Notes: a model not told the origin generated them from the letters alone. Shown: positions 36,420 to 46,795, numbered from the stretch's first letter. The stretch is DNA of 64,000 bases from Chitinophagales bacterium (GCA_020628375.1 JAHDFD010000003.1:1-64000); one strand, 5' to 3'. Numbers and translations are program-made.

Positions 36420-36427
36420 TAATTTTG
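36420..36427 (+). promoter_or_regulatory. TAATTTTG -7 box directly before tsaD
   Basis: TAnnTTTG match ending four bases before the tsaD ATG. If functional, the start site falls on or next to the start codon, giving a leaderless tsaD mRNA. Confidence 0.4.
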
Positions 36428-36431
36428 CGCA

Positions 36432-37436
36432 ATGTCTGTAACTATTTTAGCTATCGAATCTTCTTGTGATGATACTTCCGCAGCTGTTTGCAAAGATGGT
36501 GTGGTATTATCGAATGTTGTTGCGAATCAGGAAGTTCATAAAGAATGGGGAGGGGTTGTACCCGAATTAGCATCGAGGGCACATGAATCGAATATTGTTC
36601 CTGTGGTTGATACAGCATTGAAACGTGCTGGTGTAGATAAAAAAGAGCTTTCAGCAGTCGCTTTCACGCTTGGTCCGGGCTTAATGGGTTCTTTATTGGT
36701 AGGAACGTCGTTTGGCAAGTCGATGGCGCAGGGTTTATCTATTCCGATTATTACGGTTAATCACATGAAAGCACACGTACTTGCCCATTTCATTGATGAA
36801 CCAAAACCGAAATTTCCTTTTCTGTGTTTAACGGTTTCGGGTGGTCATACACAAATAGTGCTCATTAAAGACCATTTGGATATGCAGGTTATTGGTGCGA
36901 CTATAGATGATGCAGCTGGAGAAGCATTCGATAAGGCGGCAAAAATGTTGGGGCTTCCCTACCCTGGTGGACCATTGGTTGATAAATTAGCAAGAGAAGG
37001 TGATCCAAGTATATTTGAATTTGCCAGACCAAGAGTTCAGGGAATTAATTTCAGTTTCAGCGGAGTAAAAACCTCTATTTTATACAAATTAAGAGACTGG
37101 CAGGAAGATGAGCCTGACTTTATTAAAAATAACCTGAATGACCTTTGTGCTGGTATTCAGAAAACCATAGTTGATATTCTGATCGGGAAATTGAAAAAAG
37201 CAGCAAAGCAAACTGGTATTAAAGAAATTGCCATTGCCGGAGGTGTTTCTGCTAATTCGGGCTTACGAAAACGCTTAGAAGAAGTTGGTATTAAGGAACG
37301 ATGGAATACCTATATTCCACAGTTCCAGTACTGCACAGATAATGCAGGCATGATCGCTATTACTGCTTACTATCAGTATTTAGCGGGTGATTTCGCTCAA
37401 ATGGATGTCGTTCCTAATCCAAGAATGAAGGTTTAG
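36432..37436 (+). CDS. tsaD: tRNA N6-threonylcarbamoyltransferase TsaD
   Basis: Catalytic subunit of t6A37 synthesis that transfers the threonylcarbamoyl group from TC-AMP to A37 of ANN-decoding tRNAs. The 334 residues match the family. The N-terminal ILAIESSCDDTSAAV, the iron-binding His111 and His115 in NHMKAHVLAHF, TVSGGHTQIVLI (about 132-143), DDAAGEAFDKAAKMLGLPYP and the late YCTDNAGMIA with its metal-binding Asp are all present. It is divergent from tamB, and its partner tsaE lies at the far end of tamB. Confidence 0.97.
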   Translation: MSVTILAIESSCDDTSAAVCKDGVVLSNVVANQEVHKEWGGVVPELASRAHESNIVPVVDTALKRAGVDKKELSAVAFTLGPGLMGSLLVGTSFGKSMAQGLSIPIITVNHMKAHVLAHFIDEPKPKFPFLCLTVSGGHTQIVLIKDHLDMQVIGATIDDAAGEAFDKAAKMLGLPYPGGPLVDKLAREGDPSIFEFARPRVQGINFSFSGVKTSILYKLRDWQEDEPDFIKNNLNDLCAGIQKTIVDILIGKLKKAAKQTGIKEIAIAGGVSANSGLRKRLEEVGIKERWNTYIPQFQYCTDNAGMIAITAYYQYLAGDFAQMDVVPNPRMKV

Positions 37437-37448
37437 TACTTTGTATAG

Positions 37449-37488
37449 ATGTTTGTATAGATGTTATATATAACATCTATACAAACAT
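37449..37488. repeat. Perfect 40-base palindrome between convergent genes
   Basis: ATGTTTGTATAGATGTTATA (37449-37468) followed immediately by its exact reverse complement. No loop and no mismatch in 20 pairs. It lies 13 bases after the tsaD stop and 10 bases from the end of the convergent small gene. A half-copy (TTTGTATAGATG) directly precedes it. No T-run follows on either strand. Confidence 0.95.
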
Positions 37489-37497
37489 TCATGAAAA

Positions 37498-37677
37498 CTA
37501 CCCTTTTCTGGAATAGTCGAAAATACTTTTAAAGAAGCCTGAACACCACAAAACAAGACCAATATAACGATATTCAGTATAGGCTGTAATTACGTAAGTG
37601 AATAACAAATACACCATTAAGCCCAATAGCATCAGCACACGGGAAATATAGTGTTCATTTTCGTAAAAAGAGGACAT
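37498..37677 (-). CDS. Small membrane protein, 59 residues
   Basis: A short gene. ATG at 37677 directly follows the stop codon of the barrel gene (TAA ATG), indicating translational coupling. The product begins MSSFYENEHYISRVLM and has a strongly hydrophobic span (MLLGLMVYLLFTYVITAY, about residues 16-33) and a second, weaker one (YIGLVLWCSGFFKSIF). It is likely an inner-membrane protein of unknown function. The coupling and the convincing membrane span support it. Confidence 0.72.
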   Translation of the reverse strand: MSSFYENEHYISRVLMLLGLMVYLLFTYVITAYTEYRYIGLVLWCSGFFKSIFDYSRKG

Positions 37678-38448
37678 TTAGAAGCTGTTAAAACTGATTC
37701 CAATTGATATTGGTAACATACCCGGACCTCGGTCTTTTTCGAAGAGCGGTGTTAATGAAACAGCACTTACCAAACTGAAGTTACCATAACCCACACGCAA
37801 AGCAGCACTTACTCGGTAACGATTGATATTAGGAAGTCGGTATTGCTTCACTTTTATTTCACGAGAATTAGCATCATCTCCTCTAAATTTAGTATGCCCA
37901 TTTAGCAAATAGCCTAAACGAATTCCCGGATTCACTTTAAAACGTTTTCCGAATTTATCGGCTTTAGTACGGAAACGTAGTTCCATAGGCACTTCGAAGA
38001 AAGTGGTTGATAATTTATTGGTTCTTACATCTCGTCCTTCTGCGATGGGAAGTAAAACAGTTAAGCCATCATAAACCAAAGAAGAGGTATCGGTATCGAT
38101 TTCTACAATTTCTGATCGGTGATAAACATTATGGTTACTGATTCCTGCACCAACACCAAAAGAAACAAAGTCCTGATTCCCTAGTTTAAAATCATAAAAA
38201 GCATAAATATTAACCCCTCTTCCGTACCACTTTGTATTTACACCAGAATAATTAACAGAAGTGGAATCATTAATCTGTGTTATGGAATCGGCAGCAGATT
38301 GATTTAACCATCCATTCCAATTCAATTCAAAAACAACTCTATCGCGAGAACCTGTCTTGCTAAGGTCTTTGGGTACAATGTCTTGAGCAATTAACGAGCT
38401 AGTCAGAAGTAGAAGAAAAGCACTTAGTAAATACTTGGTAAATTTCAT
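37678..38448 (-). CDS. Outer membrane beta-barrel protein (PorT-like in style)
   Basis: A 256-residue exported protein. Signal peptide about 1-21 (LLLLTSSLIAQ). The body has repeated amphipathic beta-strands (VNIYAFYDFKLGNQDFVSFG, then VSAALRVGYGNFSLVSAVSL) and ends in an aromatic residue (Phe256), as outer-membrane barrels recognised by BAM often do. It resembles the small PorT/outer-membrane beta-barrel families of Bacteroidota in general form; I cannot assign a member. The 59-residue membrane protein is translationally coupled downstream. Confidence 0.75.
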   Translation of the reverse strand: MKFTKYLLSAFLLLLTSSLIAQDIVPKDLSKTGSRDRVVFELNWNGWLNQSAADSITQINDSTSVNYSGVNTKWYGRGVNIYAFYDFKLGNQDFVSFGVGAGISNHNVYHRSEIVEIDTDTSSLVYDGLTVLLPIAEGRDVRTNKLSTTFFEVPMELRFRTKADKFGKRFKVNPGIRLGYLLNGHTKFRGDDANSREIKVKQYRLPNINRYRVSAALRVGYGNFSLVSAVSLTPLFEKDRGPGMLPISIGISFNSF

Positions 38449-38694
38449 ATCTTATTATCGGTAATAAAAAATCAACTGCAAAGAAAACGATTTTTACTGA
38501 AGGTTCGTGTTAAGAAAGGTTATTAAGTAGTCGGAAAAAAGTTTCTCAATAGTTCTTTTGGATATTTTTTTGATTTACTTCGTCAAAAAATCCTCAAATA
38601 TCCTAATATTCTCCGTATTTTTTCCTGGTAGATCATTAAAAATATTTCAACAGAACATTATCAAGAAATTTCTACACGCCTACTTAAATCATAC
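38449..38694. other. Gene-free stretch upstream of the barrel gene
   Basis: Between the barrel start and the atp terminator. AT-rich; no repeat, promoter box or frame that I trust. Confidence 0.4.
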
Positions 38695-38730
38695 AAAAAA
38701 ATCCAACTCACTTTTCAGCGGGTTGGATTT
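38695..38730 (-). terminator. Rho-independent terminator of atpD-atpC
   Basis: AAATCCAAC (38699-38707) pairs with GTTGGATTT (38722-38730). On the minus strand the stem is followed by a run of T (complement of the A-run at 38693-38700). It lies 29 bases past the atpC stop. Confidence 0.85.
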
Positions 38731-38758
38731 TCTTTTGGCGAAAATATATTTATCTGAA

Positions 38759-38995
38759 TTATTCGGCTTTAGAGCCTTCGGCTAATACCGTTACTTTATT
38801 ATCGACCACCTCAACAAAACCACTGGCAATAGTTACATTCTTACCATCAATGGTAATTGTACCTTCACCGAGCGCAGCAATTAAAGGAGCGTGATTATCT
38901 AAGATCTGGAATTTACCACCTAAACCGGGTAGCGTAACCATTTTAGCTTCTCCTTCAAATACTAATTCATCGGGTGTTAAAACTTGTACATTCAT
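38759..38995 (-). CDS. atpC: ATP synthase F1 epsilon subunit, short form
   Basis: Central-stalk subunit of F-type ATP synthase that links gamma rotation to the c-ring. At 78 residues it consists only of the N-terminal beta-sandwich (MNVQVLTPDELVFEGEAKMV, then NHAPLIAALGEGTI), lacking the usual C-terminal helical inhibitory domain; short epsilon subunits are common in Bacteroidota. Directly downstream of atpD with an 85-base spacer containing GATTTTGA-type simple repeats. Confidence 0.93.
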   Translation of the reverse strand: MNVQVLTPDELVFEGEAKMVTLPGLGGKFQILDNHAPLIAALGEGTITIDGKNVTIASGFVEVVDNKVTVLAEGSKAE

Positions 38996-39080
38996 TTTAT
39001 ATAGATTTTGAGATTTTGAGACTATGAGATTTTCAGAACCTATCTAAGAATCTCATTTCTAAATGTCTCACTATCTAAAT

Positions 39081-40592
<1,512 letters not shown>

Positions 40593-40624
40593 TTAAAAAG
40601 AAAATATATTTTCAAAAAACGGTG

Positions 40625-40632
40625 CAAAAATA
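40625..40632 (-). promoter_or_regulatory. TATTTTTG -7 box of atpD
   Basis: TAnnTTTG match on the minus strand 42 bases before the atpD start. No -33 TTTG seen at the expected distance. Confidence 0.4.
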
Positions 40633-40749
40633 CAACGAATTAACTTATTAATTGAAATATATTTTACTGTTTGTTAATACAGGCTCGTAAATTTAATTCT
40701 GAATATAATTATGTAACTAGTTTAGCTTCCATTTTCTGTTACTTAAAAA

Positions 40750-42159
40750 TTACTCTTCAAAAGCACTTTTGATTTTAGCAACTTGTTCTTTTGATAAAGC
40801 AAATACATTGGTAATAGAATTCCTTTTTCTATGTAATATATTATCATCGTACTGAAATGCTAAGAACTGAATAGGATATTCTTCCACTTCTCCCAAATAA
40901 GCAATATACATATCTTTGGGTTCTATATCGCTTATGGCTTTATCTACAATTTCATGTGCTCTATATTGAGCATCTATCCCATTATCCCAATCACTTAAAA
41001 TGAAATCTATATCTTTTTTATCCTCTACTCTATCAATATCAATTTCTTTAAAATCACCAATTTTTATATAATTCATTAGATAATAAAAATCTCGAGCATA
41101 CATTAAATAGATTAAATCTTCTTTTTGGGAATCTTCTTCCACTTTAAATTTAAAATAATAATACTCGTAATCTTCGTATATAATCTTCTCTATTTTCAAA
41201 TCTAATATACGCACCTTCATTTTATAATAATTCTCAACAGGCATTAACTTTTTTTGCACCTTATTTTTTTTAATACATACATAATCAACTGGTCCCAAAC
41301 TTACTTTACCCAAAGATTTTGACTTAGGTTTATTAAATATTGAACTGCCATCTGAATAAGGAGTATGGTAATGGTCCTTTACAGTACTTATTGTTGATAT
41401 ATCGGTAGTGTTATTGGTATCAATAAAGTTTTTAAATGTAAATAGGTCTTTAAAACTTTGAGCATCCGTTTCACAGTATTCTTCGTCTAAGCCTAAATTT
41501 TCTATATAACGTATATTATTATCAGTATTGAAACTAAATCTAACAACTTGTTTATCATTAACCATTTGTGAATTAAGCGCAAAATATTGTTTATAATAAA
41601 GCTCTTCCATTTTTTTGTCTATCAATTTCATGATAAGCCTTGTAATAGATTTGTCGTACTTATCATTCAGAAAAGTATTCATAGTTCCATACCCATTTCC
41701 TAAATTTTCATATTCACCATTAGAGATTTCAAAATTCCCAAGATAAAGCATATCAATAGGTTCCCAAACATTCGTCTTACTATCAATTACATTATTAATT
41801 TTATTAATATCATATTCATCTATTAGATATAAATAGGTCTTTCCATAAACACTGCCACTATATAATAAATTTCCACTGTAATATGTTAGTGATTTTTCTG
41901 TTGTATTTTGTGTAGTTTTGGTTAATAAGTGGTATAGTTTTCCATCATATTCGTACAAAATAGTGTTTAACTTTGGAGAAGTTCCCTTTCCAGAAAACCA
42001 CTCGCCAGTAAACTCTGAGTATGTATATTCTTCAGCTTGAAGAAACCCTTCGCTAACAGCTACTGTTTTTCCTTGAGTTCTATTAACCCTTTCTTGAGCG
42101 AACGCATTGATAGATATACAAAAAAGTAAGAATATTTGAATTTTAAGATGTAGTTTCAT
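40750..42159 (-). CDS. Exported protein of unknown function
   Basis: A 469-residue protein with a clear signal peptide (FLLFCISINAFAQ, about residues 9-21). The mature part is rich in Tyr, Asp, Glu and Lys (for example YEDYEYYYFKFKVEEDSQKE) and contains no motif, repeat or sorting domain that I can recognise; there is no T9SS C-terminal domain, so it is probably periplasmic or loosely attached. Gene-free gaps lie on both sides, so it is likely monocistronic. Function not assignable. Confidence 0.75.
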   Translation of the reverse strand: MKLHLKIQIFLLFCISINAFAQERVNRTQGKTVAVSEGFLQAEEYTYSEFTGEWFSGKGTSPKLNTILYEYDGKLYHLLTKTTQNTTEKSLTYYSGNLLYSGSVYGKTYLYLIDEYDINKINNVIDSKTNVWEPIDMLYLGNFEISNGEYENLGNGYGTMNTFLNDKYDKSITRLIMKLIDKKMEELYYKQYFALNSQMVNDKQVVRFSFNTDNNIRYIENLGLDEEYCETDAQSFKDLFTFKNFIDTNNTTDISTISTVKDHYHTPYSDGSSIFNKPKSKSLGKVSLGPVDYVCIKKNKVQKKLMPVENYYKMKVRILDLKIEKIIYEDYEYYYFKFKVEEDSQKEDLIYLMYARDFYYLMNYIKIGDFKEIDIDRVEDKKDIDFILSDWDNGIDAQYRAHEIVDKAISDIEPKDMYIAYLGEVEEYPIQFLAFQYDDNILHRKRNSITNVFALSKEQVAKIKSAFEE

Positions 42160-42524
42160 GAACTGTATGTTTTACTAAAGAAGTTTTTTTAAATCGTTTT
42201 TGCGGTTTTGAAAGAATTTTACAAAAACTTTTTTGAATACAAAGTGATTTCAATACTATTTAGATTCACTTTAATAATACTTTATATTATAAATTTTACT
42301 TATTGGGGTGAAAATTAAAGTTTAGTTACAAGAGTATTTTTCTTGTTAAAAAACAAAAGAGTTAGGTTACGATGATATATATGTTGGTTCATAATGAAGA
42401 GTTGATAAATTTTACAGAGTAAAGATAAACAAAATAATTAAGTACTTTTGATTATTTAAAGTCTAAAATTCAGAACTGATATTGTGCTGAAACTTACTTA
42501 GTTAAATGCTAAAGGTATAACTTA
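42160..42524. other. Gene-free AT-rich stretch
   Basis: 365 bases between the unknown exported gene and the GNAT gene. Strongly AT-rich; I see no repeat, hairpin, promoter box or reading frame worth reporting. Confidence 0.4.
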
Positions 42525-42998
42525 TTAAACTACCTCCAGTTCCATTTTAATATTCGTTCTTTCGTAGCTATAATTTTGCTCTTTCACCTCTTTAAACCCT
42601 AATTTTTTGTACAAGTTTATTGCTTCTTTCAGACAAGTATTACTATCCAGAAATATAATTTTTGCCTGCTCACTTCTGGCTTTATCTATAATAGCTTCTG
42701 CCAATTTCTTACCAATACCTTTTCCTCTGAATTCACTTGCAACCGCCATTTTAGATAGTTCAAAGTCATATTTTTCTTCAGTGGCTTTTATCAAAGCACA
42801 CACGCCGGCTACTTTTTTATTACACAAGGCGACTAGTATGAAACCGCCTTTATCAAGTATATACTTCTCAGGATTATTCAAAACCTCCACATCTTTATCT
42901 TCCATTTTAAAATACGCCTTTATCCATGCAACGTTGTAGTCTCTGAATGCTTCTTTATAAGTAGATTCAAAATTGACTATTTCAATTATTTCCGACAT
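42525..42998 (-). CDS. GNAT family N-acetyltransferase
   Basis: A 157-residue acetyltransferase. The start is set at ATG 42998 (MSEIIEIVNFESTY) because the upstream extension is low-complexity and outside the fold. The acetyl-CoA binding loop is ASEFRGKGIGKKLAEAIIDK (the RGKGIG of motif A), preceded by the beta-4 strand DFELSKMAVA and followed by FLDSNTCLKEAINLYKKLGF. These fit a typical small-molecule or protein N-acetyltransferase. Substrate unknown; isolated gene. Confidence 0.85.
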   Translation of the reverse strand: MSEIIEIVNFESTYKEAFRDYNVAWIKAYFKMEDKDVEVLNNPEKYILDKGGFILVALCNKKVAGVCALIKATEEKYDFELSKMAVASEFRGKGIGKKLAEAIIDKARSEQAKIIFLDSNTCLKEAINLYKKLGFKEVKEQNYSYERTNIKMELEVV

Positions 42999-43062
42999 AA
43001 CATTAAAATTAGTAAAAAGGTTATTAAGCTTTAAGTAGTTAAACAAATTAAACTTAACAATT

Positions 43063-43165
43063 ATGAGTTATCTATTTTCCACCTGTCTTCGTTATCAAAA
43101 GCCTTACATAGCTCGGCTATGTGCGGTTTTGATGCCTTAACAGTTGAAAAATATCTCGTACTCAT
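43063..43165. repeat. 103-base imperfect inverted repeat element
   Basis: The two halves pair from the outer ATGAGT/ACTCAT ends through TCAAAAGCC/GGTTTTGA to a perfect seven-base inner stem ACATAGC-TCG-GCTATGT (43106-43122). It sits in the 394-base gap before the haloperoxidase gene. It has the form of a dispersed, foldable repeat; an RNA product is possible but unproven. Nothing else is seen in 42999-43330. Confidence 0.75.
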
Positions 43166-43337
43166 TGTTGTCAATATAATTTTGCTTACCTACTTAAAAG
43201 CAGGAAATTAAACAATAACATCTTATTCACGTAATACTGGATCGTATTCTTGAACAAAAGCATGTAAAATACCTTACTATTTTATAACAATTAGTGTAAC
43301 CAAACTGATTATTGAATAAATGGCGATACTAATTGGC

Positions 43338-43345
43338 TAATTTTG
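43338..43345 (+). promoter_or_regulatory. TAATTTTG -7 box of the haloperoxidase-like gene
   Basis: TAnnTTTG match 47 bases before ATG 43393, with TTG at 43312-43314 roughly at the -33 distance (23-base gap, slightly long). Confidence 0.5.
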
Positions 43346-43392
43346 CTACTCAATTATACTTTGAATTATTAGAATATTACTTCTTATATAAT

Positions 43393-45978
43393 ATGAAACA
43401 TCTTTTACACGGCATACTTTTTCTATTTTCTTTTATTATCATTTTCGGCAGTTCTATTCAGGCGCAACATTCCATAGCAAGAGATTGGAACGAAGCTTTG
43501 CTTGAAGCTATAAGAAATGATTTTGCACGTCCTACTGTTCATGCAAGAAATCTTTTTCATCAGTCAATAGTTTTGTATGATGCATGGGCAGCTTATGAGC
43601 CAGATGCTGAAACCTATTTATTGGGAAAAACTTATGGAAATTATACGGTTAATTATACGCCTATTACAATACCAACTGTTGAAAGTGATCGCTTAGAACA
43701 ACAAAAAAGAGCCATGTGCTTTGCAGCTTTCCGTTTAATGGCACATCGCTTTCAAAGTGGAATTTCTCCTGGTTATCTTGCTGCTGCAGTTCAATCAAAT
43801 CAGGTAATGATCGACAATGGTTATAATACTGCAAATACAAGCACAGATTATCAGAATGGTGGTGGAACTGAGTTAGGAAACTACCTTGCACAGGAAATGA
43901 TTGCTGCAGGTTTATTGGATGGATCTAATGAAAGCAATGATTATGCAAACCAATACTATACTCCTAGTAATACGCCTTTAACAATGGCAGAGCCCGGTAA
44001 TCCCAACATGGCAAACCCTAATAATTGGCAACAATTAGAGTTAGAAACTGCTGTAGATCAATCTGGAAATCCTATTTCGAGTATTCCAGACTTCCTTAGT
44101 CCTGAATGGGGAAATATTGTTCCATTTTCTTTAACAGATGATAATAAAACAGTTTACACCAAACCAAATGGGGATATATATAATGTCTATTACGATCCGG
44201 GCTTACCTCCTATGTTAGATGTTAATCAGGTAACAGGCATAGAAGACCTGTTCAAGTGGAATTTCACGCTTGTAAATCGTTGGTCGTCTCATCACGACCC
44301 AAATGATGGAGTGATATGGGATATTTCTCCGGCAAGCATAGGTAATGTTCAGTCTTACCCAACCGAATTTAGTGATTATAATACCTTTTACGATGTAGAA
44401 AATGGTGGAGATTCAGGCATGGGAAGAAGCCTTAATCCGATTACCAATCAGCCTTATACTCCACAGCTCGTACCAAGAGGTGATTATACAAGGGTTTTAG
44501 CAGAATTCTGGGCTGATGGTCCCGATTCTGAAACGCCACCGGGGCATTGGTTCGATATCCTAAACTATGTAAATGACAATCCGCTTTTAGTAAAAAAATG
44601 GCAGGGAACTGGTGAGTTGCTTAATAATTTGGAATGGGATGTAAAATGTTATCTGACACTTGGTGGTGCTATGCACGATGCAGCCATTACAGCCTGGGGT
44701 TGCAAAGGTTGGTACGATTATGTTCGTCCGGTTTCAGCGATAAGATATATGGCTGAACAAGGACAGTCTTCAGACCCTGCTGCTCCTAATTTTCACCCGG
44801 CAGGTTTACCACTCATTCCGGGTTATATTGAACAAGTTCAGGCGGGTGATCCTTTGGCTGCCGACCCCGCAAACATTGGTAAGGTAAAGTTATATACCTG
44901 GAAAGGACCTGATTATATTGCTAATCCTGCTATAGATATGGCGGGAGTAGATTGGATCCTGGCAGAGAACTGGTGGTCATACCAACGACCTTCTTTTGTT
45001 TCTCCACCTTTTGCCGGTTATGTTTCAGGACACTCAACTTATTCAAGAGCCGCCGCTGAAGTATTGACAGCAATAACCAACAGCGAATACTTTCCGGGAG
45101 GAATGGGAGAATTCTCGGCTCCACAGAATAATTTTCTGGTATTTGAAGAAGGTCCAAGTGTAGATATAACCTTACAATGGGCAAGCTACCGCGATGCTTC
45201 TGACCAATGCAGTCTTTCTCGTATTTGGGGCGGCATTCACCCTCCGGTAGATGACATACCAGGCAGACTAATGGGAGAAAAAGTAGGACTTTCCGCTTTT
45301 GAAAAAGCAAATACATTATTCAATGGCGATAGTATCATTACTTTTAAAATCCAGAATGTATGGTTAGAAGGTTTTTACGATTCGGCAAGTGGTTTAATGA
45401 GAAGGACTTTACAAAACAGCGAACTTGTGCCCAATAATCAGGTTTACTCATCAACTCCCTGGAACTATTCTGGTACAGAAAATCTTGCTTTCTACCCCGA
45501 TGACTTTGTTGATTGGATATACGTTTGTGTTAGAGATCAAAATGGAAATATATTAGCTTCAAAAAATTGTTGCTTACATGACGATGGAACGGTATATGGA
45601 ACGATTGGTAATGATGAGATAAGCTTTACTGGATTTGATCCAAACGCAGATCATTTAATTAGTATTCATCATAGAAATCATTTGGCAGTAATACAAAGTG
45701 TAAGTTCTGGTGGTGTGTTCGATTTGGCAAATTCTAATGCAACATTTGGAATTGAAGCAACAAAACTAATTGCCGGAAAAGAAATGCTTTATGCAGGAGA
45801 TTTTGATGGAAACGGAGTTATCAATAATCAAGACTTTAATATTTGGTCGCAAAATAGTGCAATAGTCAACACTTATTCTCCTCAGGATGCTGATGGTAAT
45901 ACGGTTGTTAACAATGCTGACTTTAACCTTTGGACGATTAACAGAAGTAAAGTGGGTGAGCCAATAATATACTATTAA
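43393..45978 (+). CDS. Vanadium-haloperoxidase/PAP2-like secreted protein with dockerin-like C-terminus
   Basis: An 861-residue exported protein; start set at ATG 43393 since a signal peptide follows (MKHLLHGILFLFSFIIIFGS, cleaved about IQAQ). The oxyanion/phosphate site of the vanadium haloperoxidase and PAP2 superfamily is complete: K438-GWYDYV-RP446, VSGH at 544-547 (Val instead of the usual Pro), and Ser609-Arg610-IWGGI-His616 with Asp620. It could bind vanadate and oxidise halides, or be a phosphatase. The last 210 residues are a module shared with the metalloprotease at 46796, ending in two DxDGNxxxN dockerin-like loops and NRSKVGE. It lacks a type A T9SS domain. Confidence 0.82.
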   Translation: MKHLLHGILFLFSFIIIFGSSIQAQHSIARDWNEALLEAIRNDFARPTVHARNLFHQSIVLYDAWAAYEPDAETYLLGKTYGNYTVNYTPITIPTVESDRLEQQKRAMCFAAFRLMAHRFQSGISPGYLAAAVQSNQVMIDNGYNTANTSTDYQNGGGTELGNYLAQEMIAAGLLDGSNESNDYANQYYTPSNTPLTMAEPGNPNMANPNNWQQLELETAVDQSGNPISSIPDFLSPEWGNIVPFSLTDDNKTVYTKPNGDIYNVYYDPGLPPMLDVNQVTGIEDLFKWNFTLVNRWSSHHDPNDGVIWDISPASIGNVQSYPTEFSDYNTFYDVENGGDSGMGRSLNPITNQPYTPQLVPRGDYTRVLAEFWADGPDSETPPGHWFDILNYVNDNPLLVKKWQGTGELLNNLEWDVKCYLTLGGAMHDAAITAWGCKGWYDYVRPVSAIRYMAEQGQSSDPAAPNFHPAGLPLIPGYIEQVQAGDPLAADPANIGKVKLYTWKGPDYIANPAIDMAGVDWILAENWWSYQRPSFVSPPFAGYVSGHSTYSRAAAEVLTAITNSEYFPGGMGEFSAPQNNFLVFEEGPSVDITLQWASYRDASDQCSLSRIWGGIHPPVDDIPGRLMGEKVGLSAFEKANTLFNGDSIITFKIQNVWLEGFYDSASGLMRRTLQNSELVPNNQVYSSTPWNYSGTENLAFYPDDFVDWIYVCVRDQNGNILASKNCCLHDDGTVYGTIGNDEISFTGFDPNADHLISIHHRNHLAVIQSVSSGGVFDLANSNATFGIEATKLIAGKEMLYAGDFDGNGVINNQDFNIWSQNSAIVNTYSPQDADGNTVVNNADFNLWTINRSKVGEPIIYY

Positions 45979-46025
45979 AGCGAAAGGTCATTTGAAACAT
46001 TTATATTTACACTAAATTTTCAAAT

Positions 46026-46628
46026 ATGACCTCACCAAACTATACAAGCGAAAAAAAAACTTATACGGTTGAAGAATATTTTCAACTATTGCAAGAATCT
46101 GTTTTAAGAGTAGAGTTCCTCAATGGTTCTGTACGTTACATGGCAGGTGGAACAGTTAATCATAGTCTGTTGTGTAATAATGCGGGAAGTGCATTGAATC
46201 AGGCTTTAAAAGGCAAGCCATGTGTTGCTTATAACTCCGACCTTCAGGTAAGTATTGAAAAAAGGAATAGTTATGTTTTACCAGATGTAACGATTATTTG
46301 TGGATCTGTTCAGCTTTCAGAACAAGACAAAAATTCCGTTACAAACCCAACCTTAGTTGTGGAAGTAACTTCTTCTACTAGTAAAGATTACGATTATGGA
46401 ACTAAGTTTCAGCTTTATAGAACGATCAGTTCATTGAAAGAATATGTACTGATAAATCAGGACGAATTGTGTGTTGATGTATTTGTAAAAAGGAAAGGTG
46501 TTGATATATGGCAATTCAAAACCTTTAAAAACATCGATGACACTATTGAATTAGAAAGCATTGGAATTACTGTTTCATTAAGCGAGCTGTATGAAAATTT
46601 CAGCTTTGAAACCAAATCTTCAGATTAA
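46026..46628 (+). CDS. Uma2-family restriction-endonuclease-fold protein
   Basis: A 200-residue protein of the Uma2 (DUF820) family, a PD-(D/E)XK fold found in many copies in filamentous and gliding bacteria, with no established biological role. The pattern is typical: TVEEYFQLLQESVLRVEFLN, then NHSLLCNNAG, then the nuclease core YVLPDVTIICGS (Asp of PD) and PTLVVEVTSSTSKDYD (the ExV-K-equivalent) and KFQLYRTISSLKEYVLI. It lies 47 bases downstream of the haloperoxidase-like gene, same strand. A single copy is seen here. Confidence 0.88.
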   Translation: MTSPNYTSEKKTYTVEEYFQLLQESVLRVEFLNGSVRYMAGGTVNHSLLCNNAGSALNQALKGKPCVAYNSDLQVSIEKRNSYVLPDVTIICGSVQLSEQDKNSVTNPTLVVEVTSSTSKDYDYGTKFQLYRTISSLKEYVLINQDELCVDVFVKRKGVDIWQFKTFKNIDDTIELESIGITVSLSELYENFSFETKSSD

Positions 46629-46795
46629 AGTATGTCTTATGCAATTTACTAATTAATTTGTCGCTAAAAAAGTGGGGCATTCTGACGATTTTATGAGTGA
46701 TTCGACACTCGAAAGAGTCTGATATACAGATTTTTATGAAAATGTGCAGATTCCTCATGCTTCGGAATGACTGACAAATTAAGCCATAAATTGTA
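46629..46795. other. Gene-free gap with repeat-like phrase
   Basis: Convergent gap between the Uma2 and metalloprotease genes. Holds GATTCCTCATGCTTCGGAAT and a following GAC, which resembles the GTCATTCCGAAGC-type intergenic repeats of Bacteroidota. No clear terminator. Confidence 0.4.

Noticed and set aside
36386-36427. Full -33/-7 promoter pairs for tamB and tsaD
   Set aside because: The -7 boxes are convincing but no TTTG lies at the right distance upstream, so only the -7 boxes are reported.
43047-43165. tRNA or known structured RNA in the hairpin element
   Set aside because: The fold is a single long hairpin without a cloverleaf or TPsiC-like sequence.
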